A DNA stretch of 64,000 nucleotides from Flavobacterium sp. NRK1 (lineage in GTDB: Bacteria > Bacteroidota > Bacteroidia > Flavobacteriales > Flavobacteriaceae): positions 1,705,930-1,769,929 of the forward strand of contig NZ_JAMXLA010000001.1 of assembly GCF_024054175.1 (NCBI RefSeq). The letters run 5' to 3'. Shown in pieces: positions 42,137-49,585 of the stretch. The translations under genes and the position numbers were made by a program. Position 1 is the first letter of the stretch. Each line of letters begins with the position of its first letter. The notes under the pieces were generated by a model that did no database searches, was not told where the DNA came from, and was given only the letters and a program-made list of their open reading frames with translations.

Positions 42137-43171
42137 GTCTTTCCACTTCATATCTCCGGCAATATGCTTCAATCCTTTATAATGATCTGCTTTATGCAGA
42201 TCATTTATTTTAAAGTCATTTTGGGTAGCATAAGGCACAAGCCCCGATTTCTTTAATTTTTTAGCAAGATATTCCTGTTCATAACGTCCGGGAGTAGGTA
42301 TAAAAAAAGCTTTTTTGCCCAGTTGTGCCAAATCCATAATTGTACTGTAACCTGATCGGCAAAGAATCATTTCACTTTCATTAAAAGCCTGTTCCAGTGC
42401 TGCGCTGTTCATAAAGTTATAATAGGTTACATTGCCTTCTTCTATTATGGTTCCTTCCTCTTCAATTACGCCCCTTATAAAAAGTGTTTTACCCGTAAAA
42501 TTTACAAGTTCCTGTTTTAATTTTTGTTCTAAAAGGCTTCTTTCGGGTTCTGTACCCGAAAGAATGATCATAAGGTCATATTTTTTGGCAACCGGTTTTT
42601 TATGCAGCCTGCTTAGAGGCCCAATATATTTTAGTTTAAGATAATTATCATAACTGTGTCCAAGCTTGCCTGATAAATTTGGAGAATATTCTACATCGGG
42701 TATCCAGCATTCATTGTATTTTTTTATAAAGCGCTGATGCAGCGGGGTTGTAATCCAGGTAGTTGTACCAGTAAGCACATTAAGCTGATGGGTAATAAAT
42801 GCACAGGGTATTGCTTTAGATCTTGCCCCAAGCCTGTTGTCTGAAATTATACCTCCAATATTGTGATCTTTTATAATTTGGCGTACTGCTCTTTTTTCTT
42901 CCCGTACTGCTTTTAACATTCGTGGCAGAAGTCTGAAGATTTTCATTTTAAAAAAAATGCCTTTTTTGGTATATTCAATATGATAATGGGGCAGCTCAAT
43001 TGCAGTAAGGTGAGGAAATTCTTTTTTTAAAAATGCTAAAGCCATGCCATCTGAAGCTATAATAGGTTCATATCCGTGGTTTTCTAAAGCTTCTATAACA
43101 GGAATGCAGCGGGTGGCATGGCCCAGCCCCCAATTGAGCGGGGCTACAAGTATTCTTTTTCTTTGCAGCAA
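42110..43171 (-). CDS. MurG-like glycosyltransferase family protein
   Basis: The 353-residue protein resembles the GT-B glycosyltransferases of the MurG/UDP-glucuronosyltransferase type. The start RILVAPLNWGLGHATRCIPVIEAL (residues 5-28, in part) is the acceptor-side Gly-rich loop, and ILCRSGYSTIMDLAQLGKKAFFIPTPGRYEQEYLA (near 275-310, in part) is the donor-binding region. It is annotated in related genomes simply as glycosyl transferase. The acceptor is unknown; it is not MurG itself, which belongs to the cell-wall cluster. The gene is monocistronic and convergent with the histidine kinase, overlapping it by 27 bases. Confidence 0.8.
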   Translation of the reverse strand: MLQRKRILVAPLNWGLGHATRCIPVIEALENHGYEPIIASDGMALAFLKKEFPHLTAIELPHYHIEYTKKGIFFKMKIFRLLPRMLKAVREEKRAVRQIIKDHNIGGIISDNRLGARSKAIPCAFITHQLNVLTGTTTWITTPLHQRFIKKYNECWIPDVEYSPNLSGKLGHSYDNYLKLKYIGPLSRLHKKPVAKKYDLMIILSGTEPERSLLEQKLKQELVNFTGKTLFIRGVIEEEGTIIEEGNVTYYNFMNSAALEQAFNESEMILCRSGYSTIMDLAQLGKKAFFIPTPGRYEQEYLAKKLKKSGLVPYATQNDFKINDLHKADHYKGLKHIAGDMKWKDLFCLFECK

Positions 43172-43266
43172 AATGGTATTTTTTGATAACTATTTAATAA
43201 GTGCAATCTAAAATTATTTCCATTGTCGTATATTTCCCTAATTTTACCAAAAATTTAAATTAAAAA

Positions 43267-43938
43267 GTGGGAAGCAAGAACAAACTCAAGAGGTTTAGGG
43301 AAAATGAAACATTTGGCAATGTAATGCAGCCATCCCGAGAAGAGGCTGTAGCAGGAAATTTTCAGATGAAGGGCAAATGGAATGAGTTTTTTAAAAATGA
43401 TAATCCGATAGTACTGGAGCTTGGCTGTGGTAAAGGAGAATATTCGGTAGGTCTTGCAGAACGCTATCCCGACACTAATTTTGTTGGTATAGACATTAAA
43501 GGTGCCCGTTTTTGGAGGGGTGCAAAAACTGCTGTGGAAAACGGACTTAATAATGTGGCATTCCTTCGTACACAAATAGAGCTTATAGAACATTTTTTTG
43601 CCGAAGGCGAGGTAAGCGAAATATGGATTACATTTCCGGATCCTCAAATAAAATATAAGCGTACCAAACACAGATTAACTAACACAGAATTTCTTCAACG
43701 TTATAAAAAGATATTAAAAGCTGATGGAGTGGTAAATCTTAAAACCGATAGCGAATTTATGCATGGTTATACTTTAGGTTTATTGCATGGAGAAGGACAT
43801 GAGGTTATTTACGCTAATCATAATGTATATCGTAATGAGGGTGCGCCGGAAGTGGTTACGGCTATACAAACTTTTTACGAGCAGCAGTATCTTGAACAAA
43901 ATAAGCCGATAACCTATATTAGGTTTAAAATAAAATAA
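43267..43938 (+). CDS. trmB: tRNA (guanine(46)-N7)-methyltransferase
   Basis: The 223-residue protein is a SAM-dependent Rossmann-fold methyltransferase matching TrmB, which makes m7G46 in the tRNA variable loop. The SAM site is VLELGCGKGEYSVGLAERYP (near residues 55-74), and the family marks IDIKGARFWRGAKTA and ITFPDPQIKYKRTKHRLTN follow. The start is GTG at 43267, supported by the conserved N terminus MGSKNKLKRF. A LysE-type exporter gene starts two bases after the stop and an alkyltransferase-like gene follows, forming a small rightward unit. Confidence 0.94.
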   Translation: MGSKNKLKRFRENETFGNVMQPSREEAVAGNFQMKGKWNEFFKNDNPIVLELGCGKGEYSVGLAERYPDTNFVGIDIKGARFWRGAKTAVENGLNNVAFLRTQIELIEHFFAEGEVSEIWITFPDPQIKYKRTKHRLTNTEFLQRYKKILKADGVVNLKTDSEFMHGYTLGLLHGEGHEVIYANHNVYRNEGAPEVVTAIQTFYEQQYLEQNKPITYIRFKIK

Positions 43939-43940
43939 AT

Positions 43941-44576
43941 ATGGAGATTGTCCTTCCCCTGGTTTTGGGTATTGTTGTTTCTGCTACAGGTATTATGCTG
44001 CCGGGGCTGATTAATATGACGGCTGCAAAAATAAGCCTTAAAGAAGGCAGGAGAAGGGCAGTTTTTTTTGCATTAGGAGCTACAGTAGTAGTGTTTTTTC
44101 AAACCTATATTGCGGTTTCTTTCGCTAAGTTTATAAACAGCAGGCCGGATATAATATATTTACTGGAAGAAACAGGGCTTGTTATTTTTAGTGCACTTAC
44201 TATTTTCTTTCTTTTTATAGCCAAAAAGAAAAAACTGAAAAAGGAAAAAGAAATTATAAAACGCAATAGTCTTACGGGTAACTTTTTTCTTGGGGCTTTA
44301 CTTTCCGCGCTTAATTTTTTCCCCATACCTTATTATGTGTTTGTAAGTGTTTCGCTTTCGGCATATAAATATTTCTACTTCACACACTTATTTGTTTTTC
44401 TTTTTGTAATGGGTGTGGTTGCAGGCTCATTTTCTGTGTTTTACCTCTACATAGTTTTCTTTAAGAAAATTGAGCACAAAACCGATTTTTTTCTGCAAAA
44501 TATCAACTATCTGCTTGGATCAGTAACAGGACTTATCTCGGTAATAACACTTATTAAAATTTTACGAAACCAATAA
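43941..44576 (+). CDS. LysE-family transporter
   Basis: The 211-residue protein has about six membrane helices and matches the LysE/RhtB translocator family in length and in the PGLINMTAAKISLKEGRRRAVFFALGA segment near residue 21 (shown in part). Such proteins export amino acids such as lysine, arginine or homoserine from the cytoplasm. A Lys-rich cytoplasmic loop (AKKKKLKKEKEIIKRN) lies near the middle. It lies two bases after trmB and ten bases before the alkyltransferase-like gene, so it is co-transcribed with both. The substrate is not predictable. Confidence 0.82.
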   Translation: MEIVLPLVLGIVVSATGIMLPGLINMTAAKISLKEGRRRAVFFALGATVVVFFQTYIAVSFAKFINSRPDIIYLLEETGLVIFSALTIFFLFIAKKKKLKKEKEIIKRNSLTGNFFLGALLSALNFFPIPYYVFVSVSLSAYKYFYFTHLFVFLFVMGVVAGSFSVFYLYIVFFKKIEHKTDFFLQNINYLLGSVTGLISVITLIKILRNQ

Positions 44577-44586
44577 TTTTTTAAAT

Positions 44587-44922
44587 ATGCCTGACAAAGA
44601 TAATTTTTTTGAAAAGGTATATGATGTAGTAAGGTTTATACCGCATGGCAGGGTTACCAGTTATGGAGCTATTGCTAAATATTTAGGAGCGGCACGCTCT
44701 GCCCGTATGGTTGGATGGGCTATGAATGCCTGTCATGGGCGTGAAGATGTACCTGCGCACCGGGTAGTAAACCGTGTTGGTTTATTGTCGGGTAAACATC
44801 ATTTTGAGGGTACAAATCTTATGCAGCAATTGTTAGAAAGCGAAGGGGTGAAAGTGAAAGACAATAAGATTGTAAAATTTGAGAAATATTTTTGGGATCC
44901 GGTGGACGAGCTTAAATTTTAA
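44587..44922 (+). CDS. alkyltransferase-like (ATL) DNA-binding protein
   Basis: The 111-residue protein matches the C-terminal DNA-binding domain of O6-methylguanine-DNA methyltransferase: GRVTSYGAIAKYLGAARSARMVGWAMNACH (residues 21-50, in part). The active-site motif PCHRV is replaced by PAHRV, with Ala57 where the alkyl-accepting Cys should be. This is the defining trait of ATL proteins, which bind alkylated guanine and hand it to nucleotide excision repair instead of repairing it directly. The N-terminal domain of Ada/Ogt is also absent. It is the third gene after trmB and the LysE transporter. Confidence 0.92.
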   Translation: MPDKDNFFEKVYDVVRFIPHGRVTSYGAIAKYLGAARSARMVGWAMNACHGREDVPAHRVVNRVGLLSGKHHFEGTNLMQQLLESEGVKVKDNKIVKFEKYFWDPVDELKF

Positions 44923-45057
44923 AAATATTCTTAGTATTATATAAGTAGATGCCATATTTGTTTTTTTACTTTAATACAAATGGTAAATAATCTGTTTTTA
45001 TTATCAAAACGTCAAAATGATTAACCTATAAAACTTTACCATATAAACTTTTCATAC

Positions 45058-45065
45058 TATCTTTG
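45058..45065 (+). promoter_or_regulatory. -7 promoter element for the mrp operon
   Basis: TATCTTTG, 47 bases before the mrp ATG. The rest of the 190-base gap from 44923 is AT-rich and shows no other clear element. Confidence 0.65.
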
Positions 45066-45112
45066 CAATTTGAAATCAGTCTTAATAAGAGGCAGTTAGA
45101 TTAATATAAATC

Positions 45113-46243
45113 ATGAAGTTAGATAGAAAAGAGATATTAAGCGCACTTGAAACTATTACACTTGCCGGAGAAGGGCAAAATATGGTAGAAAGCGGCGCTG
45201 TTAAAAACGTACTTACGTTTGGAGATGAAGTGGTAGTAGAGCTTGTAATGAGTACTCCTGCTATGCATATCCGTAAAAGGGCTGAGGCCGATATTATTAA
45301 AACAATCCAGGAAAAAATATATGCCGATGCTAAGGTTAAGGTAAATGTAAAAGTAGAAGCGCCTGAAAAACCTGAAATTAAAGGCAAGGCCATACCGGGT
45401 ATCAGCAATATCATAGCTGTATCATCTGGTAAAGGAGGAGTAGGTAAATCTACCATTACTGCAAACCTTGCAGTTACCCTTGCTAAAATGGGCTTTAAAG
45501 TAGGTGTGCTTGATGCTGATATTTACGGGCCTTCCATGCCTATAATGTTTGATGTTGAGCGTGAACGCCCAATATCGGTACAGGTGGATGGTAAGTCTAA
45601 AATGAAACCTATACAAAGCTATGGTGTAGAAATATTATCTATAGGATTTTTTACAAGTCCTGAGCAGGCGGTAATATGGCGTGGCCCTATGGCTTCAAAA
45701 GCACTTAACCAAATGATTTTTGATGCTGACTGGGGTGAGCTGGATTTTATGCTGCTTGACCTTCCTCCGGGAACAGGAGATATCCACCTTTCCATAATGC
45801 AGTCATTGCCGATTACCGGTGCAGTTGTGGTTAGTACACCGCAGGCGGTAGCCTTAGCCGATGCTAAAAAGGGTGTGGCAATGTTCCAGCAGGAAAGTAT
45901 TAATGTTCCTGTATTGGGTATTATAGAAAATATGGCTTACTTTACACCTGAAGAACTGCCTGATAATAAATACTATATCTTTGGTAAAGAAGGAGCAAGA
46001 AACCTTGCTGAAGATCTTGATGTGCCGTTTTTAGGTGAAGTACCTATTGTACAAAGCATTCGTGAAGCCGGAGATTACGGACGTCCTGCTGCTTTACAGA
46101 CAGCTACACCGCTTGAAGCTGCTTTTGAGGAGCTTGCACGCAATGTAGTTCAGGAAACGGTAAACAGAAACGACAACCTTCCGCCTACAGAGGCAATAAA
46201 AATAACTACAATGGCTGGCTGTTCAGCCGTTAAAAAGAACTAA
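45113..46243 (+). CDS. mrp: Mrp/NBP35-type iron-sulfur cluster carrier ATPase
   Basis: The 376-residue protein has an N-terminal MIP18/DUF59 domain (about 1-85), then a P-loop ATPase of the Mrp/ApbC group. The deviant Walker A is GKGGVGKST (106-114), switch I and II regions include LDADIYGPSMP and LLDLPPGTGD, and YFTPEELPDNKYYIFG occurs near 285. Mrp proteins carry and insert Fe-S clusters. The CxxC motif that many Mrp proteins use to hold the cluster is not present in that region; a single Cys occurs in MAGCSAVKK at the end. It is two bases upstream of a NifU-like gene, which supports an Fe-S assembly role. Confidence 0.93.
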   Translation: MKLDRKEILSALETITLAGEGQNMVESGAVKNVLTFGDEVVVELVMSTPAMHIRKRAEADIIKTIQEKIYADAKVKVNVKVEAPEKPEIKGKAIPGISNIIAVSSGKGGVGKSTITANLAVTLAKMGFKVGVLDADIYGPSMPIMFDVERERPISVQVDGKSKMKPIQSYGVEILSIGFFTSPEQAVIWRGPMASKALNQMIFDADWGELDFMLLDLPPGTGDIHLSIMQSLPITGAVVVSTPQAVALADAKKGVAMFQQESINVPVLGIIENMAYFTPEELPDNKYYIFGKEGARNLAEDLDVPFLGEVPIVQSIREAGDYGRPAALQTATPLEAAFEELARNVVQETVNRNDNLPPTEAIKITTMAGCSAVKKN

Positions 46244-46245
46244 TA

Positions 46246-46485
46246 ATGACTACAGAAGAAATAAAACTTAATGTGGAAAAGGCGCTTGATGAAATTCGTC
46301 CATTCCTTGAGTCTGATGGCGGAAACATTACGCTTATTGGTGTAGAAGATGATAAGCATGTTACAGTACGTCTGGAAGGAGCATGTGTGGGCTGCAGTGT
46401 AAACCAAATGACGCTTAAGGCAGGTGTAGAAACCACAATTAAAAAATATGTTCCGCAGATAGAAACTGTGGTAAATGTTGCCTAA
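46246..46485 (+). CDS. NifU C-terminal-domain (Nfu-type) Fe-S scaffold
   Basis: The 79-residue protein is a single NifU-like C-terminal domain. The CxxC motif ACVGCSVNQMTLKAG (Cys47 and Cys50) holds a 4Fe-4S cluster between two subunits, and the start VEKALDEIRPFLESDGGN is the canonical helix. It lies two bases after mrp in the same operon, so the pair is likely to work together to deliver clusters. Downstream are two hairpins (46500-46576) and then the ferredoxin reductase gene. Confidence 0.93.
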   Translation: MTTEEIKLNVEKALDEIRPFLESDGGNITLIGVEDDKHVTVRLEGACVGCSVNQMTLKAGVETTIKKYVPQIETVVNVA

Positions 46486-46499
46486 AATTCATCTGTAAT

Positions 46500-46520
46500 T
46501 CAGCTAATCATATTAGCTGA
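46500..46520 (+). promoter_or_regulatory. hairpin 1 between the Nfu and FNR genes
   Basis: A nine-bp stem TCAGCTAAT (46500-46508) / ATTAGCTGA (46512-46520) with a three-base loop, 14 bases after the NifU-like stop. It lacks a T-run, so it is probably a structured RNA or operator rather than a terminator. Confidence 0.4.
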
Positions 46521-46539
46521 TAATTATCATAAATATTAA

Positions 46540-46576
46540 AAACAGTTTTAAAGACATTTGTGCTTTAAAACTGTTT
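46540..46576 (+). terminator. long perfect hairpin ending the mrp-nfu unit
   Basis: A 14-bp perfect stem AAACAGTTTTAAAG (46540-46553) / CTTTAAAACTGTTT (46563-46576) around a nine-base loop. It ends 16 bases before the next start codon, with only a short T-rich tail, so it may act as a terminator or attenuator. Confidence 0.55.
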
Positions 46577-46592
46577 ATCTTATTACTACACA

Positions 46593-47645
46593 ATGATTAC
46601 AACCGATATACTTATTATTGGCGCGGGGCCGACTGGCCTTTTTGCCGTTTTTGAAGCAGGACTGTTAAAATTAAAATGCCATATTATAGATGCTCTTCCG
46701 CAACCCGGAGGCCAGTTATCTGAGCTTTACCCTAAAAAACCCATTTTTGATATTCCCGGATATCCATCGGTGCTCGCTGGCGATCTGGTTGATAACCTAA
46801 TGGAACAGATTAAGCAGTTTCAGCCGGGTTTTACACTTAATGAGAAGGCAGAAACCATTCAGAAGCTTGAAGATGGTACTTTTGTGGTTACTACAAATAA
46901 AGGAACTGAACATCATGCCAAAGCAATTGCAATAGCTGGTGGTTTGGGTAGTTTTGAGCCAAGGAAACCTCTTATTGAAGATATAGAGTTTTATGAAGAT
47001 AAAGGGGTAGAATATTTTGTAAAAGATCCTGAACTTTTCCGTGATAAAAAAATTGTTATTGCCGGTGGCGGAGATTCAGCTCTTGACTGGAGTATCTTTC
47101 TTGCCAATGTAGCTTCACAGGTAACGCTTATTCACAGAAGAAATGAATTTAGAGGAGCGCTTGATTCTGTAGAGAAAGTGCAGGAACTTAAAAAAGCAGG
47201 TAAAATTCAGCTTATTACTCCTGCCGAGGTTACAGGAATTCATGGCTCTGAAAAAGTAGAGGCACTTGATGTAGAGATAGATGGTGCCCATCAAAAAATA
47301 GAAACGGATTATTTTATTCCTCTGTTTGGGCTTACACCCAAATTAGGGGCTATTGCCAATTGGGGGCTTGAGATAGAAAAAAATGCCATAAAAGTAAATA
47401 ATGCGCTTGATTATCAAACTAATGTTGAAGGTATTTATGCTATAGGCGATATTAATACATATCCAGGTAAATTAAAGCTGATTCTTTGTGGTTTCCATGA
47501 AGCTACTTTAATGTGTCAGAGTGTTTATAATAAGCTGAATCCGGGTAAGAAATACGTTCTTAAGTACACCACAGTAAGTGGAGTGGATGGTTTTGACGGC
47601 ACGCGTAAAGAGGCTGAAAAACAAGTTGTAAAAGCAATAGAATAA
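46593..47645 (+). CDS. ferredoxin--NADP reductase, thioredoxin-reductase-like type
   Basis: The 350-residue flavoprotein has two Rossmann folds: FAD-binding IIGAGPTGLFAVFEAG (near residue 7) and NADPH-binding VIAGGGDSALDWSIFLA (near 152), then the FAD-binding end GIYAIGDINTYPGK (near 285). It lacks the CxxC of thioredoxin reductase, which marks it as the YumC-type ferredoxin/flavodoxin-NADP reductase. It passes electrons between NADPH and a ferredoxin. The 2Fe-2S ferredoxin gene begins on its final codon, a direct sign that the two are a redox pair. Confidence 0.93.
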   Translation: MITTDILIIGAGPTGLFAVFEAGLLKLKCHIIDALPQPGGQLSELYPKKPIFDIPGYPSVLAGDLVDNLMEQIKQFQPGFTLNEKAETIQKLEDGTFVVTTNKGTEHHAKAIAIAGGLGSFEPRKPLIEDIEFYEDKGVEYFVKDPELFRDKKIVIAGGGDSALDWSIFLANVASQVTLIHRRNEFRGALDSVEKVQELKKAGKIQLITPAEVTGIHGSEKVEALDVEIDGAHQKIETDYFIPLFGLTPKLGAIANWGLEIEKNAIKVNNALDYQTNVEGIYAIGDINTYPGKLKLILCGFHEATLMCQSVYNKLNPGKKYVLKYTTVSGVDGFDGTRKEAEKQVVKAIE

Positions 47646-47968
47646 TGGATGTAACTATAAAAATAACAGACAGGGAAGGGGTAACTCACGAAGTGCAGGC
47701 GCCAACGGATATGTCTATGAACATTATGGAGCTTTGCAGAGCTTATGAATTAGCTCCTGAAGGAACTATTGGTGTTTGTGGCGGTATGGCAATGTGTGCT
47801 TCATGCCAGTGTTATATACTTAATGATATTGCACTACCCGAAATGGGACCGGATGAAGATGCTATGTTAAGTGAAGCTTTTAATGTAAAATCCAATAGCC
47901 GCTTAGGATGTCAGATAGCTATAACACCCGAGTTAGAAGGGCTTGAGCTTGAATTGGCTCCCGAATAA
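47645..47968 (+). CDS. 2Fe-2S ferredoxin, adrenodoxin-like spacing
   Basis: The 107-residue protein has a beta-grasp ferredoxin fold with cluster cysteines Cys45, Cys51, Cys54 and Cys89 (GVCGGMAMCASC and RLGCQI), giving the C-x5-C-x2-C-x34-C spacing of adrenodoxin/putidaredoxin-type ferredoxins. These proteins pass single electrons to monooxygenases or Fe-S assembly. It overlaps the reductase gene by one base, so they are co-translated, and the nearby mrp and NifU-like genes hint at use in Fe-S cluster building. A strong terminator follows at 47987-48019. Confidence 0.93.
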   Translation: MDVTIKITDREGVTHEVQAPTDMSMNIMELCRAYELAPEGTIGVCGGMAMCASCQCYILNDIALPEMGPDEDAMLSEAFNVKSNSRLGCQIAITPELEGLELELAPE

Positions 47969-47986
47969 CCCTTATAGCATAAAAGT

Positions 47987-48022
47987 AAAAAGGCGTTCTG
48001 AATTTCAGAACGCCTTTTTATA
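47987..48022. terminator. bidirectional terminator
   Basis: A very long stem AAAAAGGCGTTCTG (47987-48000) pairs with CAGAACGCCTTTTT (48006-48019), flanked by A and T runs. It ends the ferredoxin gene and the convergent metalloprotease gene. Confidence 0.92.
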
Positions 48023-48036
48023 TATTGGTATCAAAA

Positions 48037-49380
48037 TTAGTTTTTAATAAACTTGATAGTTTTAGACTCGTTACCTTTATCTATTTTAATAAAGTATATA
48101 CCATTGCTATAAGCAGATGTATCAACAGTAAGATTAGCTTCTGTTGTAACTTTTACGTTAGCTACAGTTTGTCCTATGCTATTGTATATAGCATAATTAT
48201 CAGGCAGATCTCCATTTTCTACTTTAATATTAAGTACATTTTGCGCCGGGTTAGGATATACTTTCGTTCCCTGTAGCAATTGAAGGTCAGGTGTTGAAGC
48301 GACACCACAAACCGTAGAAGTTAATAGAGAAGCTCTTCTTGGAGAATTCTGAAGCACCACAAGCATTCTGTCAAGCTGATTTTGTGTAAAAATATGCATA
48401 CATTCATCATTACTATAATCCATGTAATTCTGAATCATATCTAAACCTACCTGAGGACAGCTATCTTGTCCAAGTGGACAACCTTGTGTGGCTGCATTAG
48501 CAACCGGTGTGTCTGCACAATAGTCATTCCCTTGACAGTTATCATCATCCCCCCAAATATGTCTTAGACCTAAAGCATGCCCTATTTCATGTGTTGCAGT
48601 TCTACCATACTGGTACGGCCATTGAAAAACATTACTGTCAACTTTATTGGCAGATCCGAAATTTTTATAGCTTATTACTACACCATCTGTAAAATCGTCG
48701 CCACCATAATCTGCTAAACCTTGTAATCCGGATTCTGATGGGAATTGAGAGTACCCTAAAAGATTAGAAAGCTCTCCACCCCAGTTAACAGTCCATATAT
48801 TGAAGTACTGTGTTGGATCCCAAATTGTAAAACTTTTAAAATCCTCAACACTTTGTCTCGTAGTAAATTGAGTTGTAGTAGTAAAAAGTCGGTCTATACC
48901 ATCAGTTGCATTGCCTTCCATGTCAACCTTTGCAAGGCAGAATTCAATCTGAGTATCTACTCCTAATCCGGAATCATCAAATCCTGGTGTGCCAGCCATC
49001 ATTCTGTAATCTTCGTTTAATACATCTATCTGTGATTGTACCTGTTCATCAGATATATTCTGAACGCTGGTATTATATACAACGTGTACAACAACAGGAA
49101 TTGTCATAATGGTATTTCCTGATTTTTGTTTGCGTTTTTCTCTTAGCTCTTTTAGCTTTTCCTGCATCCAGGCTTCAAACTGTACTTCAGTAGCTCTTTT
49201 TGGGTTGTTTTGCTGAAGTATAAGTTCATTTTCGTATGATGCACATCTAACAATTCCATATTTGTTAGGTTCTAAAGGATATTTACCAAAACTTCTTGGC
49301 TGCTCTTGCGCATTTGAAATAAATGAAGCAGATAAAAGTAGTGCTAAAGCTATACCTTTAAGAGTAATTTTTCTTTTCAT
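48037..49380 (-). CDS. M43-like (pappalysin-type) secreted metalloprotease with T9SS sorting domain
   Basis: The 447-residue protein has a signal peptide (MKRKITLKGIALALLLSASFISNAQ) and a propeptide-like region with EAWMQEKLKELREKRKQ. The metzincin catalytic domain carries the zinc motif HEIGHALGLRH (near residue 262) and the Met-turn NYMDYSNDECMHIFT (near 325). A T9SS type A sorting domain closes it (KVYPNPAQNVLNI; GIYFIKIDKG). Pappalysin-like enzymes are extracellular proteases; the sorting domain directs release through T9SS. It is followed upstream by a longer paralogue with the same plan. The substrate is unknown. Confidence 0.92.
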   Translation of the reverse strand: MKRKITLKGIALALLLSASFISNAQEQPRSFGKYPLEPNKYGIVRCASYENELILQQNNPKRATEVQFEAWMQEKLKELREKRKQKSGNTIMTIPVVVHVVYNTSVQNISDEQVQSQIDVLNEDYRMMAGTPGFDDSGLGVDTQIEFCLAKVDMEGNATDGIDRLFTTTTQFTTRQSVEDFKSFTIWDPTQYFNIWTVNWGGELSNLLGYSQFPSESGLQGLADYGGDDFTDGVVISYKNFGSANKVDSNVFQWPYQYGRTATHEIGHALGLRHIWGDDDNCQGNDYCADTPVANAATQGCPLGQDSCPQVGLDMIQNYMDYSNDECMHIFTQNQLDRMLVVLQNSPRRASLLTSTVCGVASTPDLQLLQGTKVYPNPAQNVLNIKVENGDLPDNYAIYNSIGQTVANVKVTTEANLTVDTSAYSNGIYFIKIDKGNESKTIKFIKN

Positions 49381-49534
49381 TTTCTAGGTATTATTTTTTT
49401 TTGCAATATATTCAAATTCAATAGGACTAAAAAATTATTGAAGTTAAATATTAAAATTTTGTTAATAGAACATGCAAATTTAAACTTGTTTTTCAATAAT
49501 AGAGAAGAAAACTTTAAAAATATAAGTTTAAAAT

Positions 49535-49568
49535 AAAAGTGGCTATCTTAAAATAGATAGCCACTTTA
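49535..49568 (-). terminator. terminator of the second metalloprotease gene
   Basis: A 13-bp stem AAAGTGGCTATCT (49536-49548) / AGATAGCCACTTT (49555-49567), 18 bases beyond the stop in the leftward direction. Confidence 0.88.
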
Positions 49569-49585
49569 AATGTAAAAAATATTAT

